DNA of 27,892 bases from Thermohalobaculum sp964475765 (GCA_964475765.1 CAYYZH010000033.1:1-27892); one strand, 5' to 3'. Counted from the first letter of the stretch, positions 13,927 to 22,398 are shown. Notes: generated from the letters alone by a model not told the origin. Program-made: numbers and translations.

Positions 13927-15216
13927 GTACCGCGTCTCTTTAGCGGTGAAGATCTGCTCCCGGTTAAGGGCCGCCTGACGCGGGTGACCGGCACGATCAT
14001 CCGCTCGACCCTGACCGAGGTACGCATTGGCGAACAATGCCAGTTGCGCGACCCGTTCACGGGCCAGGAGATCGAGGCGGTCGTCGTTGGTTTCGACCGT
14101 GACGAGGCGCTGATGACGCCGCTCAGCGACATCCACGGACTGACGAGCCGAACCGAGGTGGTCTCGACAGGCCGCCTGCCGGTGATCCCCGTCGGGCCGC
14201 AATTGCTGGGCCGGGTGATCGATGCATTCGGCCGGCCTCTTGATGGACAGCCGCTGTCAGGTGGCGCCGAGGCGCATCTGCACGCGGCGCCGCCGCCCGC
14301 GATGGATAGGGCCCCGATTGACCAGCGGCTCTCGACCGGTGTGCGTGTGATTGATGGCCTCCTGACCTGCGGTGTCGGCCAGCGGGTCGGGATCTTTGGC
14401 CCGGCGGGAACCGGCAAATCGACGCTTCTGGGCGCGATCCTGCGCCATGCCGAAGCGGATGCCGTGGTTCTGGGTCTGGTCGGTGAACGTGGCCGAGAGG
14501 TGCGTGAGTTCGTCGAAGGCGTTATCGGACCGGAGGCGATGGCGCGTGCCAGTCTGGTGGTGGCTACCTCGGATCGCCCGCCGCTGGAGCGGGTGCGTGC
14601 AGCGGAAGCTGCCACCGCGATTGCCGAATCGCTGCGCGACGAGGGGCGCAATGTGCTCCTCGTGATCGACAGCCTGACCCGTGTGGCGCGTGCACTGCGC
14701 GAGGTGGGCCTCGCTGCGGGCGAGCCGCCGACCCGCCGTGGATTTCCGCCCTCGGTTTTTGCCGCCTTGCCACCGCTCGTCGAGCGTGCAGGTCCCGCCG
14801 CCAAGGGCTCGATCACTGCGTTCTACACCGTGTTGCTCGATGGCGAAGATGACGCGCAGGACCCCGTTGCTGACGAAGTACGCGGACTTCTGGATGGGCA
14901 CATCATCCTGTCGCGCGATCTGGCCGCACGAGGGCACTTCCCCGCCATCGATGTGCTCGCCAGCGTCAGTCGCCTGATGCCTGCTGTCGCCGATCCCGCG
15001 CACATGCAAAACGCGATCGATCTGCGCCATCTGGTGGCCAAGGGCCGGGATATCGAACTGCTGGTGCAAGTGGGCGAGTATCAGCAAGGGGCCGATGCGC
15101 TGGCCGACAAGGCGATGGCGCAGAAGGAAGCGATCGACGGGTTCCTGCGGCAGAAACTCGACGATGCGTCGGGCTTCGACGCGACGCTGGCTCAGCTGGG
15201 CGAGGTGACGAGATGA
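13927..15216 (+). CDS. sctN: T3SS ATPase SctN (5' end lost in assembly gap)
   Basis: 429 visible residues of the hexameric T3SS ATPase (FliI/YscN family), similar to rotary F1-type ATPases. The N-terminal barrel (VTGTIIRSTLTEVRIGEQCQL) lacks only its first ~10-25 residues. The Walker A motif GPAGTGKST is at 14398-14424 (GGSGVGKST in many relatives), followed by the catalytic Glu region LGLVGERGREVREFVE, the Walker B stretch VLLVIDSLTRVARALREVG and the Arg-finger region near SRLMP. The C-terminal domain ends with FLRQKL. It unfolds substrates and releases chaperones at the base of the injectisome. It overlaps sctO by four bases. Confidence 0.96.
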   Translation, partial: VPRLFSGEDLLPVKGRLTRVTGTIIRSTLTEVRIGEQCQLRDPFTGQEIEAVVVGFDRDEALMTPLSDIHGLTSRTEVVSTGRLPVIPVGPQLLGRVIDAFGRPLDGQPLSGGAEAHLHAAPPPAMDRAPIDQRLSTGVRVIDGLLTCGVGQRVGIFGPAGTGKSTLLGAILRHAEADAVVLGLVGERGREVREFVEGVIGPEAMARASLVVATSDRPPLERVRAAEAATAIAESLRDEGRNVLLVIDSLTRVARALREVGLAAGEPPTRRGFPPSVFAALPPLVERAGPAAKGSITAFYTVLLDGEDDAQDPVADEVRGLLDGHIILSRDLAARGHFPAIDVLASVSRLMPAVADPAHMQNAIDLRHLVAKGRDIELLVQVGEYQQGADALADKAMAQKEAIDGFLRQKLDDASGFDATLAQLGEVTR

Positions 15217-15698
15217 GTGGCCGCCCGGCTTCGAAGCGGCTGAACGCTCTGGGACGTGTGGCGTCACTGCGTGTCGAAACGGCTGAACGGCGCCGTGCCC
15301 AGGCCCGGGTGCACGAGGGCGAAGCGCTGGCGCTGCTGCGCCAAAGCGAGGATGTCCTCGAGGCCTACATCATCCGTCTGCCGGTGCTGCGCCAGAAAAC
15401 ATACCGCGAGCATGCCGAGCAACAGATGAACCGCGGCAGCGTGCAGATCCTGCTGAAAGCGCTGAGTGATCTCGACGAAGCGACAACCTTGATGACGGCG
15501 GATATCGAGGCGGCCCGGACCGAGTTGGAGAAACGACGCGAAGAGACGGCCAGCGCCAACGCAGAGTATCGCCGTCAATACGCGGCGCTGCGGCGGCGGG
15601 AGGCGTTGCTCTCCCGGCTTGCTCGGGAAGAGGCGGATCTGGCCGAGTACCGCGAAGAGATGCAATTCGAGGAGTGGACCGCCCCATGTCCGAGATGA
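15213..15698 (+). CDS. sctO: T3SS stalk protein SctO (YscO/FliJ-like)
   Basis: A 161-residue protein that is almost wholly charged coiled coil in two long helices (VETAERRRAQARVHEGEALALLRQSEDVLEAY and DIEAARTELEKRREETASANAEYRRQYAALRRREALLSRLAREEADLAEYREE). This helical-hairpin shape is that of SctO, which inserts as a central stalk in the SctN hexamer and bridges to SctV. ATGA overlap with sctN. The gene runs into sctQ, so the sctP ruler gene that usually follows is absent here. The family is conserved by shape rather than sequence; context makes the call strong. Confidence 0.88.
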   Translation: MSGRPASKRLNALGRVASLRVETAERRRAQARVHEGEALALLRQSEDVLEAYIIRLPVLRQKTYREHAEQQMNRGSVQILLKALSDLDEATTLMTADIEAARTELEKRREETASANAEYRRQYAALRRREALLSRLAREEADLAEYREEMQFEEWTAPCPR

Positions 15699-16969
15699 GC
15701 CTCGATATCAAACCAGCCGAGAGCGTCCCTGGGGACGTGGCGGATGGACCGCTCAAAACTCCGCCCAAGGACCGCATTCGGCATGCGGCCGATGTGCGGG
15801 GCTTCGCTCCTCCACTTGTTAGCGACCCACATTGGGCGGCGACGAACCGCTTGCTGGCTGACCGCGGCGCGTTGCGCTTGACCGTTGATGCCAAGACGGT
15901 GGCTTTTGGGTTGGCGGCCCGGCGCCCGGTTCCTGCGGATCTCACCTGGCTTGGAGCAACGATCGCCGGGCACGCCGCCAATATAGGCATTCCCAACGCA
16001 GTGCTTGGCAAGCTGATGGACGGATTGATCCCCGGTGCCGGGGCCGAACCGGAGTTGACCGCGCTTTTGATCGAGGCGGTGCTCGCGCCTTGGATTGAGG
16101 CGTTCGAGACCCGAAGCGCGGGGTGTGGTGTTCTTCTCTCCGGTGCTTCGGTTTTGCCCGCGCCGGACTGGTTCGAGGCGACCCTGCGCATCGATATGCA
16201 AGGCTGGCCAAAGCCGCTGGCGTTTCCGGTCAGCCTGTCCTCGGGCGCCGTTCAGCATCTCTCAGGGGCGCTGGACCAGATCGGCAAACCGGTCCGGCAT
16301 CGCCAGTTACCGATCGCTGGGACCGTTTCGCTGGGGCCGATCCCTGCCAAGCTCGACGCCCTGCGCGCGCTTGTCCCCGGCGATGTGTTGGTGGTTGGCG
16401 AGGCTGCCACCCCGCGGCCGGTCACCGTCTCCGTTTTGAACCGTTATGTCGCGTCGGGGCGACTTGAAGCGAACAAGGTGCGGCTCACGGCTCCCCTGAC
16501 GCGCACGACATCGCACAAACCGAAAGGACCGGACATGTCCACAGATACAATGACCGCTGAGGAGACCGTTGCCGATCCTGTAGAATCGCCCGCAGCAGTA
16601 GAGGCGTCTGAAGCCCTGCCTGCACCCGATGCTTCGACCGGAAGTGAAGCGTTGCCAATGCCGGAGGACAGCGGCGGTCTTGTCGAGGAGGACGTCACAC
16701 TGCCCATCGACATTGACTTGGGATCGGTTGACCTGCGCTTGGCCGATCTCGACGGTCTGGCCGAGGGGCAGGTGCTCGATCTCTCCCCGCAAAGCGGTGA
16801 TCGCGTGGTGCTGCGCAGCGCTGGCTATCCGATTGCGCAAGGCGAACTGGTCGATCTTGGCGGGCCGCTCGGCGTCCGGATCACGCGTGTTGCGAAGTCC
16901 ATCCGCCGCCCGGTCTCCACCCCGGCGGCGGCTGGTGCTGATGCCTCCCGGCCCGACCAAAATGGCTGA
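15686..16969 (+). CDS. sctQ: Sorting-platform / C-ring protein SctQ with SpoA domains
   Basis: A 427-residue cytosolic protein. ATG 15686 lies after GAGGAG, overlapping sctO by 13 bases (GTG 15674 and ATG 15695 are alternatives). The N-terminal half (residues ~35-210) is the divergent SctQ domain. A first SpoA-like segment (GTVSLGPIPAKLDALRALVPGDVLVV) is followed by an acidic Glu/Ala/Pro linker, then the well-conserved C-terminal SpoA domain (LPIDIDLGSVDLRLADLDGLAEGQVLDL ending GVRITRV). It binds SctK and SctL in the cytosolic pods. It carries a strong internal start at 16535 (separate entry). Overlaps sctR by 8 bases. Confidence 0.92.
   Translation: MSEMSLDIKPAESVPGDVADGPLKTPPKDRIRHAADVRGFAPPLVSDPHWAATNRLLADRGALRLTVDAKTVAFGLAARRPVPADLTWLGATIAGHAANIGIPNAVLGKLMDGLIPGAGAEPELTALLIEAVLAPWIEAFETRSAGCGVLLSGASVLPAPDWFEATLRIDMQGWPKPLAFPVSLSSGAVQHLSGALDQIGKPVRHRQLPIAGTVSLGPIPAKLDALRALVPGDVLVVGEAATPRPVTVSVLNRYVASGRLEANKVRLTAPLTRTTSHKPKGPDMSTDTMTAEETVADPVESPAAVEASEALPAPDASTGSEALPMPEDSGGLVEEDVTLPIDIDLGSVDLRLADLDGLAEGQVLDLSPQSGDRVVLRSAGYPIAQGELVDLGGPLGVRITRVAKSIRRPVSTPAAAGADASRPDQNG
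16535..16969 (+). CDS. Probable internal-start product SctQ-C
   Basis: An in-frame ATG at 16535 is preceded by AAAGGA (16523-16528) with six bases spacing, a better ribosome site than that of full-length sctQ. The resulting 144-residue protein (MSTDTMTAEETV...) starts at the acidic linker and contains the complete last SpoA domain. YscQ, SsaQ and SpaO are known to make such a short form by internal initiation, and it is a structural partner of the full-length protein. The sequence shows the site; use in this organism is inferred. Confidence 0.68.
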   Translation: MSTDTMTAEETVADPVESPAAVEASEALPAPDASTGSEALPMPEDSGGLVEEDVTLPIDIDLGSVDLRLADLDGLAEGQVLDLSPQSGDRVVLRSAGYPIAQGELVDLGGPLGVRITRVAKSIRRPVSTPAAAGADASRPDQNG

Positions 16970-17612
16970 TATCGGCGATCCATATCCGCTGCTGATCGTT
17001 GCGTTCGCGGTCTTTCTGATCCCGTTCATGATCGTGGCGGTGACGTCGTTCATCAAGATCTCGGTGGTGCTGTTCATTCTGCGCAGCGCACTGGCCGTGC
17101 AGCAGACGCCGCCGAACATCGTGCTCTATGCGGTGGCGCTTGTGCTCAGTGCCTATGTCATGGCGCCGGTCGGGGCGGGCATGCAGGCGGCTCTCGCGGG
17201 CGGGCCTCTGGTCACCGGCAATCTGGTGGACATCGCTGGCACGGTCGAACGTGCGATCGAGCCTCTGCGCGACTTTGTTGCCCGGTATGCGGGCGAGGAG
17301 CACAAGGTGTTCTTCCTCGCCTCCACCGAGGAGCTTTGGCCGCCCGATGTGCGCGCGGGCCTGACCGAAAACGACATGATCGTTCTGGTGCCGGCCTTCA
17401 TCACATCCGAGCTGACGCGGGCGTTCGAGATCGGGATCCTGCTTTACCTGCCGTTCATCATCATCGACCTTCTGATCACCAACATCCTGACGGCGATGGG
17501 GATGATGATGGTCTCGCCGACCGTGATCTCGCTGCCCTTCAAGCTGCTGTTGTTCGTGGCGGCGGACGGATGGACACGGCTGACGCATGGTCTGGTGCTC
17601 AGCTATGTCTGA
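16962..17612 (+). CDS. sctR: Export gate protein SctR (FliP/YscR family)
   Basis: A 216-residue polytopic membrane protein. It starts at ATG 16962 (MADIGDPYPLLIVAF), overlapping the sctQ stop by 8 bases with little ribosome site, so coupled translation is likely; a longer frame upstream is an sctQ shadow. Conserved blocks: FMIVAVTSFIKISVVLFILRSALAVQQTPPNIVLYAVALVLS, the periplasmic loop, LVPAFITSELTRAFEIGILLYLPFIIIDLLI, and MGMMMVSPTVISLPFKLLLFV. Five SctR subunits with SctS and SctT build the export pore. Length is typical. Confidence 0.97.
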   Translation: MADIGDPYPLLIVAFAVFLIPFMIVAVTSFIKISVVLFILRSALAVQQTPPNIVLYAVALVLSAYVMAPVGAGMQAALAGGPLVTGNLVDIAGTVERAIEPLRDFVARYAGEEHKVFFLASTEELWPPDVRAGLTENDMIVLVPAFITSELTRAFEIGILLYLPFIIIDLLITNILTAMGMMMVSPTVISLPFKLLLFVAADGWTRLTHGLVLSYV

Positions 17613-17626
17613 CGCGGGCTGAGCGC

Positions 17627-17884
17627 ATGTCGATCTACAACGAGGCTTACACCGCGCTGGTCCTGATCCTGTACCTTTCGTTGCCTGCCGTGCTGGCGGC
17701 GTCGGTGATCGGGCTGGTCGTTGGTCTTTTGCAGGCGCTTACGCAAATCCAGGATCAAACGATCCAGCATGCGTTGAAGCTGATCGGCGTCGTGATCGTG
17801 ATCGTTGCCACATCAGGTTGGGTTGGCGGCGAGCTTCTGGCCTACACCAACCGGATCTTCGAGAACTTCCCGGTCGGACGATGA
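17627..17884 (+). CDS. sctS: Export gate protein SctS (FliQ/YscS family)
   Basis: An 85-residue protein with two transmembrane helices: YTALVLILYLSLPAVLAASVIGLVVGLLQALTQIQDQTI holds the first helix and the family's LxQAxTQIQDQTL-type turn, and LIGVVIVIVATSGWVGGELLAY the second. The ATG is at 17627; the longer open frame upstream (from 17336) is a shadow of sctR. It starts 14 bases after the sctR stop and overlaps sctT by four bases. Length is typical of the family. Confidence 0.95.
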   Translation: MSIYNEAYTALVLILYLSLPAVLAASVIGLVVGLLQALTQIQDQTIQHALKLIGVVIVIVATSGWVGGELLAYTNRIFENFPVGR

Positions 17885-18708
17885 ACTCCGAGCTTATGCT
17901 TCGGATCGCACTGCTTCCGGTCGAGGACGCGATGCGGCTTGGCATGATGACGATGGTTCTGTCGGTCGCGCGGATGGGCGCGCTGATGTATGTCTTTCCA
18001 CTCTTCACCCGCACCGGCATTCAGGCGGGGATTTTGCGCGGAGGGCTGGCCTTTGGGCTCTCGATCCCGGTCATGCCGATTGTCGCGATGGAACTGCTCG
18101 AGACCGGGACGCCGAACATCTATGCCTTTGTCATGCTGGCGGGAAAGGAAGCGCTGATCGGTATCATGATCGGGCTGGTCGCAGGCATCCCGTTCTGGGC
18201 GGCATCTGCGGCAGGCAACATCATCGATTTCCAAAGCGGCGCGTCGGCGGCATCCGTTGTCGATCCCAATGCGGGCGAGGATACGACCCCGCTCGGCGTT
18301 TACTTCTTCTATCTCTTCGCCGCCGTGTTCCTTGGCGCGGGGCTCTTCAATGAGAACGTGCTCTCGCCGCTATATGAGAGTTTCACGATCTGGCGCGCGT
18401 CCGATACCTGGCCCGAGCTAGCCATCGGAAATGCGTCGCTGGTGCTGGAAATGCTGAGCGGTATCCTCAAGGGCGCATTCGTCCTCGCGCTGCCGATTGT
18501 CATGATCCTTCTGATCCTTGAACTGGGCCTCGCAATTGCCACGCGGTTCGTGCCGCAGATCAACGTCTTCTTTCTGGCGATGTCGCTGAAAACGCTGCTC
18601 AACATCATCATGCTACCGCTCTTTTACGCGATGCTGGTCAGCTATATGCGCGACGGGGCCGCAGCCTCGCAAAGCACGATCCAGGCCTTACGGGGGTTCT
18701 TCTCGTGA
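17881..18708 (+). CDS. sctT: Export gate protein SctT (FliR/YscT family)
   Basis: A 275-residue polytopic membrane protein starting at ATG 17881 within the sctS stop (ATGA). Family blocks: ALMYVFPLFTRTGIQAGILRGGLAFGLSIPVMPI, MLAGKEALIGIMIGLVAGIPFWAASAAGNIIDFQSGASAASVVDP and LELGLAIATRFVPQINVFFLAMSLKTLLNIIMLPLFY. It is the single T subunit that caps the SctR5-S4 pore. Length and motif order are normal. Confidence 0.96.
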   Translation: MNSELMLRIALLPVEDAMRLGMMTMVLSVARMGALMYVFPLFTRTGIQAGILRGGLAFGLSIPVMPIVAMELLETGTPNIYAFVMLAGKEALIGIMIGLVAGIPFWAASAAGNIIDFQSGASAASVVDPNAGEDTTPLGVYFFYLFAAVFLGAGLFNENVLSPLYESFTIWRASDTWPELAIGNASLVLEMLSGILKGAFVLALPIVMILLILELGLAIATRFVPQINVFFLAMSLKTLLNIIMLPLFYAMLVSYMRDGAAASQSTIQALRGFFS

Positions 18709-19739
18709 CCGAACAACCCAGTGAGGAGAAGGTCTTTGACGCCAGTCCGCGCAAACTGCGCAAGGCCCGCGAGCGGGGGCAACTCTGGCAAAGCCGCGAT
18801 GTGATCACCGCGGTCGCGACCTTCGCGGGCATCGGGTATCTCTGGCTGAATACCAGCAGCATCGGCGATGCCATCGATCAGGTTTTCGACGCGGCCTATG
18901 CCAGTCTGGATTTGGAGTTCTCTCAGGCCCTTGCCGCCGTTGTCGCGGCTGGAGGTCAGATGATCATCGACGCGGTGTTGCCTCTGATCATCGTCGTCGT
19001 CGGGCTGGTCGTGCTGGCCAAGGTCGCGATTGCCGGCGGGCCGGTGCTTGCTTTCGATCCGATCATTCCAAAGTTTGACAAGATCGACCCGATTGCCGGG
19101 TTCAAGCGCCTCTTCGGGATGCAGGGGTGGGTCAATTTCCTGCTCTCGGGACTCAAACTGATTGCCTTGGTTGTTGCCCTGATTCTGGTCCTGCCGTTTG
19201 CGCTGGAGCCGATGATTCTCTCCGCCCGCGCAGGGCTCGACGGCACGGTGACAACGTCAAATGCGGTCGTGACCCGGCTATTGGCCATCATGATGGCGAT
19301 AATGACGGCGATCGCCATCGCGGATCTGCTGATTCAGCGGCACATGTTTTTGCGCGAGATGAAAATGACGCGCACTGAAATGAAGCAGGAGAACAAGGAT
19401 CAGGACGGTGATCCACAGATCAGAAGCCGCCGACGGCAGATTGCGCGCCGGTCTGTGGAAAAACCTGCGGGCCTCAGATTGGCGACGTTCATCGTTACGG
19501 ACGGGTCGGACATTGCGGTGGCTTTGCGCTATGTCGATGGTGAAACCGCTGTCCCTATAGTTGTGGCGCGGGCCCGCGGAGAGTCGGCCAAAACCCTGAT
19601 CACACGGGCTCCCAGCGAGGTGAAGTCCTTCGATCACACCATCGCCAGCCTGCTGATGAAGGTCGAACCTGGAGATTACGCTCCCGCAGAACGTGTGGCT
19701 GATCTCGCGAAGGCAATGCGCTCGGGCGGCGTGATTTAA
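18705..19739 (+). CDS. sctU: T3SS switch protein SctU lacking the NPTH cleavage site
   Basis: 344 residues, GTG start at 18705 overlapping the sctT stop (GTGA). The N-terminal motif SEEKVFDASPRKLRKARERGQLWQSRDV and the membrane half are typical of SctU/FlhB, as is the linker region with MKMTRTEMKQENKDQDGDPQIRSRRRQ. At residues 266-269, where every active family member has Asn-Pro-Thr-His before IAxALRY, this protein has Asp-Gly-Ser-Asp (VTDGSDIAVALRY). The self-cleaving Asn-Pro bond is therefore missing, although flanking residues align without gaps. The C-terminal domain is otherwise complete, ending at AMRSGGVI. The missing cleavage is expected to change or abolish substrate switching. Last gene of the plus-strand T3SS operon. 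Confidence 0.95.
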   Translation: MTEQPSEEKVFDASPRKLRKARERGQLWQSRDVITAVATFAGIGYLWLNTSSIGDAIDQVFDAAYASLDLEFSQALAAVVAAGGQMIIDAVLPLIIVVVGLVVLAKVAIAGGPVLAFDPIIPKFDKIDPIAGFKRLFGMQGWVNFLLSGLKLIALVVALILVLPFALEPMILSARAGLDGTVTTSNAVVTRLLAIMMAIMTAIAIADLLIQRHMFLREMKMTRTEMKQENKDQDGDPQIRSRRRQIARRSVEKPAGLRLATFIVTDGSDIAVALRYVDGETAVPIVVARARGESAKTLITRAPSEVKSFDHTIASLLMKVEPGDYAPAERVADLAKAMRSGGVI

Positions 19740-19956
19740 CGTGCCGAACTATCCACAGCGCCGCGCTTCGATCCGGAAAATTGCGATTCTGTCAAATTTT
19801 GGGCAGCTCCTATTATTTTCCTCACAATGATGAACTTCGCGGCGCGATGTACCGTAAAATCTTCATGTTTCGGTAACTTTCAGCCGGGGGAGAACCTGTT
19901 AGACTTGAGATAGCGGGAAGAGGGTGAAGGCTTGATCTTAGATTGGGGAGATCGAG

Positions 19957-20985
19957 GTGCATTCAATATCGACAGAGTCTGCGCGTTACCGTTTGGTCAG
20001 TTTTCATCACGGGGCTCCGTGGCATGGCAATCTGCAGACACCGTCCCTACCGGACGAGCTGCCGCCATGCTCAACCCCCAGTTGGGTTGCGGGATCGGAT
20101 TACAAAGAGTTAACGGGGTCGATCGCGGAGAGATCCGGAGACTACCTACAGGCGACTAGGCTGGGGCTGTCTTACCGTCCGAAGTTCTCTGGTGTCGTCG
20201 GTTATCTTGCCGCGAACCAGACGACGCTGCGGGACATGCTGACCTGTCTTTGCCGCCACTCTGGTTTCCTGATGCGCGGGGCGCAGTTCGATCTGGTCGA
20301 GTGCGACCGGGTCGCGACGCTGTCCTATTCGGTCGGCACGCTCGATGGCGCATTTGCCTTCGATGCCGAGATGACCCTGGCCGCCCTGGTCCGGCTGTTG
20401 CGGGATAAAACCGATGGGTCTGTCGAAATCCGGCAGGTCAATTTCGGTCATCGGCCCCTGGGCAGCGTGACTGATCTGCGCGGGCTGTTGCAGGCTCGTG
20501 TGGTGACGGGACAGGAGGCAAACTCGATTGTCTTCGATGCCGCGACGCTGGACATGGAGCTGCAAGACACCGACCCCGAGTTGCGGGCCGGTCTCGAAAA
20601 GCTGATGGCGTTGGCCGGTATCCTGCCGGAAGAGGATTCGCTCCTGACGCGGGCGCGGGCCAAGATCGCCGACGGGCTATGTGATCGCAACTTCGGGATC
20701 ACCGGACTTTCCGCGGCCCTTTGCATGACCCCGCGCACGTTGCAGCGGCACCTGACAGCGGCGGGCCAGACCTTCTCCGGTTTGCGCGATCAGGTCCGTA
20801 AGGACCGTGCGATGGCGATGCTGAGCCACACCGATCTGCCGATCGGGGAGATCTCTTACCGGCTTGGTTTCACCGAGGTCAGCTCGTTCTACCGATCGTT
20901 CCGGCAGTGGACCGAACTGGCACCGGGTGCCTATCGCCGCAAGTCGAGGCCGGGAGGCGATGCCACTCTGGAGGCTGCTGAATGA
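19957..20985 (+). CDS. AraC-family transcriptional regulator
   Basis: A 342-residue regulator starting at GTG 19957, with GGGGAG seven bases upstream. The N-terminal two thirds resemble the arabinose-binding-like domain of OruR/ArgR-type AraC members (LGLSYRPKFSGVVGYLAANQTTLRDMLTCLCRH). The C-terminal ~100 residues are the double helix-turn-helix: ITGLSAALCMTPRTLQRHLTAAGQTFSGLRDQVRKDRAMAML, then LPIGEISYRLGFTEVSSFYRSFRQWTELAPGAYRR. It starts 217 bases after sctU and overlaps the next gene by four bases. AraC proteins (ExsA, LcrF, HrpX, MxiE) control many T3SS, so it is the obvious local activator candidate. Confidence 0.9.
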   Translation: MHSISTESARYRLVSFHHGAPWHGNLQTPSLPDELPPCSTPSWVAGSDYKELTGSIAERSGDYLQATRLGLSYRPKFSGVVGYLAANQTTLRDMLTCLCRHSGFLMRGAQFDLVECDRVATLSYSVGTLDGAFAFDAEMTLAALVRLLRDKTDGSVEIRQVNFGHRPLGSVTDLRGLLQARVVTGQEANSIVFDAATLDMELQDTDPELRAGLEKLMALAGILPEEDSLLTRARAKIADGLCDRNFGITGLSAALCMTPRTLQRHLTAAGQTFSGLRDQVRKDRAMAMLSHTDLPIGEISYRLGFTEVSSFYRSFRQWTELAPGAYRRKSRPGGDATLEAAE

Positions 20986-22262
20986 CAGACGCCGCTGCCG
21001 CGACACCAACTGCCGGCGCGGATATCGCGCCGGTCAGCACCTCCGATCTCGAAGATTGGGGCGAGGAGATCTTTGAAGGCCTCATGGAGGCCGGAGACCT
21101 CGCGGACATCGTCGAGATCGCAGGCGATAGCGCCGGTACATTGGATGCCGCCCTCGTCATGGATGAGGGGACGGTCGCCGAGGTCATCGCAACGAACGAC
21201 GTTCCCGCCACACTGATCATCACGCCGGGTCAGCAGGATGAGGACGGGGACGGCCAGGGCGACAGCGATGACGAGACGCTTGAGGTCACAGCCATTATCG
21301 TGCTCGACGAGAACGGTGAGCCGACGGAAGCCGATGACCCCAACGCCTCGGAAATCGTCATGGTCAATGTCACCGGCACCGATGGTGAGGCCGGTGCGGA
21401 CGGCGATGGCGCCCCGACGGTGACAACAACAGTTCTGGTCGCTGACGGGCCGGACAACCTTGGTGAAGGGATGTTCGGCACGGATCCCACGGTTGGAGAG
21501 GTCACGATCGCCGATGTCGCGGCGGCCGAGACCGCGACGATGGCGCTCGATCCGGCGGAACACATCGCGATGGTGGTGCGGGACCTGCTTATCGGCGCTC
21601 AGGGTGGATTGCTTGGCGGCGGAGGGCTGGCCCTCGCCCATGCGCTCACCGGACGCAGCGCGCTTGGTACGCTGCAAACCGGACAGCAGAACGAGATGCT
21701 TCAGGTCGCGGCCAATGTCTGGACCAAGGTCGAAGCGCCGGCGCGCGATGTCGAGAACAGCCTCTTCCAGACCCACCACGGGCTCGCTGGCGAGAACGAT
21801 CTGATGTCCCGGTTCGTCACCACCATTGCCGGGCGCGCGGGACAGTCTATTCAAGCCCCCGAGCCCGATGACCGCAACGGGCTGGAATTGGCGGCAGCGG
21901 CAATCCGGATGAGCCCGATCCCCGCCATGGTCACCATGATGCAGGAAATTCCGGCCGATCAGAACAGGTCCGAGGTGCTGGCAACCGCGTTGACCGGACT
22001 TGCACCCGATCGCGGCGCGAATGTCTGGCAAGCGCTGGATGCCCGGGTCTCGAGCCAGGTCACCCAAGCCGTGGCCAGCCGTCTTTCGGACGTTCTCTCG
22101 AACCTTGCGCCGGTGGCCTCGTCGCGTGTGCTCAGCACGACCTCTCAAGGTGTCGCCTATGGCAACGGCCTCGACATGTTCAACGACGATGAAAGCCATA
22201 TGCCGCGCAAGCTCCGCGGTGTTGCGCAAGACGACGATCCCGTGCTCGACAATATCGGCTGA
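20982..22262 (+). CDS. Unrecognised acidic protein, candidate T3SS substrate
   Basis: A 426-residue protein, translationally coupled (ATGA) to the AraC regulator. No signal peptide. The N-terminal ~190 residues are very acidic and Ala/Thr/Asp-rich; residues ~86-98 (QDEDGDGQGDSDD) resemble a DxDxDG calcium-binding loop and are surrounded by beta-rich, Thr/Val-rich repeats (EVTAIIVLDENGEPTEADD, TVTTTVLVADGPDN). From ~195 the protein becomes helical with a Gly-rich hydrophobic stretch (DLLIGAQGGLLGGGGLALAHAL). I do not recognise a family. Location after the T3SS operon, lack of a Sec signal and a soluble acidic N-terminus fit a secreted tip, translocator or effector, but this is inference. Confidence 0.75.
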   Translation: MTDAAAATPTAGADIAPVSTSDLEDWGEEIFEGLMEAGDLADIVEIAGDSAGTLDAALVMDEGTVAEVIATNDVPATLIITPGQQDEDGDGQGDSDDETLEVTAIIVLDENGEPTEADDPNASEIVMVNVTGTDGEAGADGDGAPTVTTTVLVADGPDNLGEGMFGTDPTVGEVTIADVAAAETATMALDPAEHIAMVVRDLLIGAQGGLLGGGGLALAHALTGRSALGTLQTGQQNEMLQVAANVWTKVEAPARDVENSLFQTHHGLAGENDLMSRFVTTIAGRAGQSIQAPEPDDRNGLELAAAAIRMSPIPAMVTMMQEIPADQNRSEVLATALTGLAPDRGANVWQALDARVSSQVTQAVASRLSDVLSNLAPVASSRVLSTTSQGVAYGNGLDMFNDDESHMPRKLRGVAQDDDPVLDNIG

Positions 22263-22398
22263 TCTGCCCGCCAGTCTCTCGACGGCCCCAATCGTTGGCG
22301 TGTCCAGAGATACCAGTGTCACCCCGCACCAATACTGACGCCGCACGGATGTGTGTACGCTCTCTGTCACTTTCTCATGTTAGCCAGATGGTGCTGCT
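22263..22398 (+). other. Intergenic stretch before the toxin gene
   Basis: 136 bases without a supported gene, promoter or hairpin. The start of the toxin gene (ATG 22399) has no clear ribosome site, which suggests weak or regulated translation. I see nothing else certain in it. Confidence 0.5.

Noticed and set aside
13150..15216. One 688-residue SctL-SctN fusion protein
   Set aside because: The frame is held open only by 100 Ns; the two sides are a complete-looking SctL and an almost complete SctN, which are separate genes in all known systems.
16629..17612. SctR with a long N-terminal extension
   Set aside because: The extension overlaps the conserved SpoA end of sctQ; start at 16962 gives the family length.
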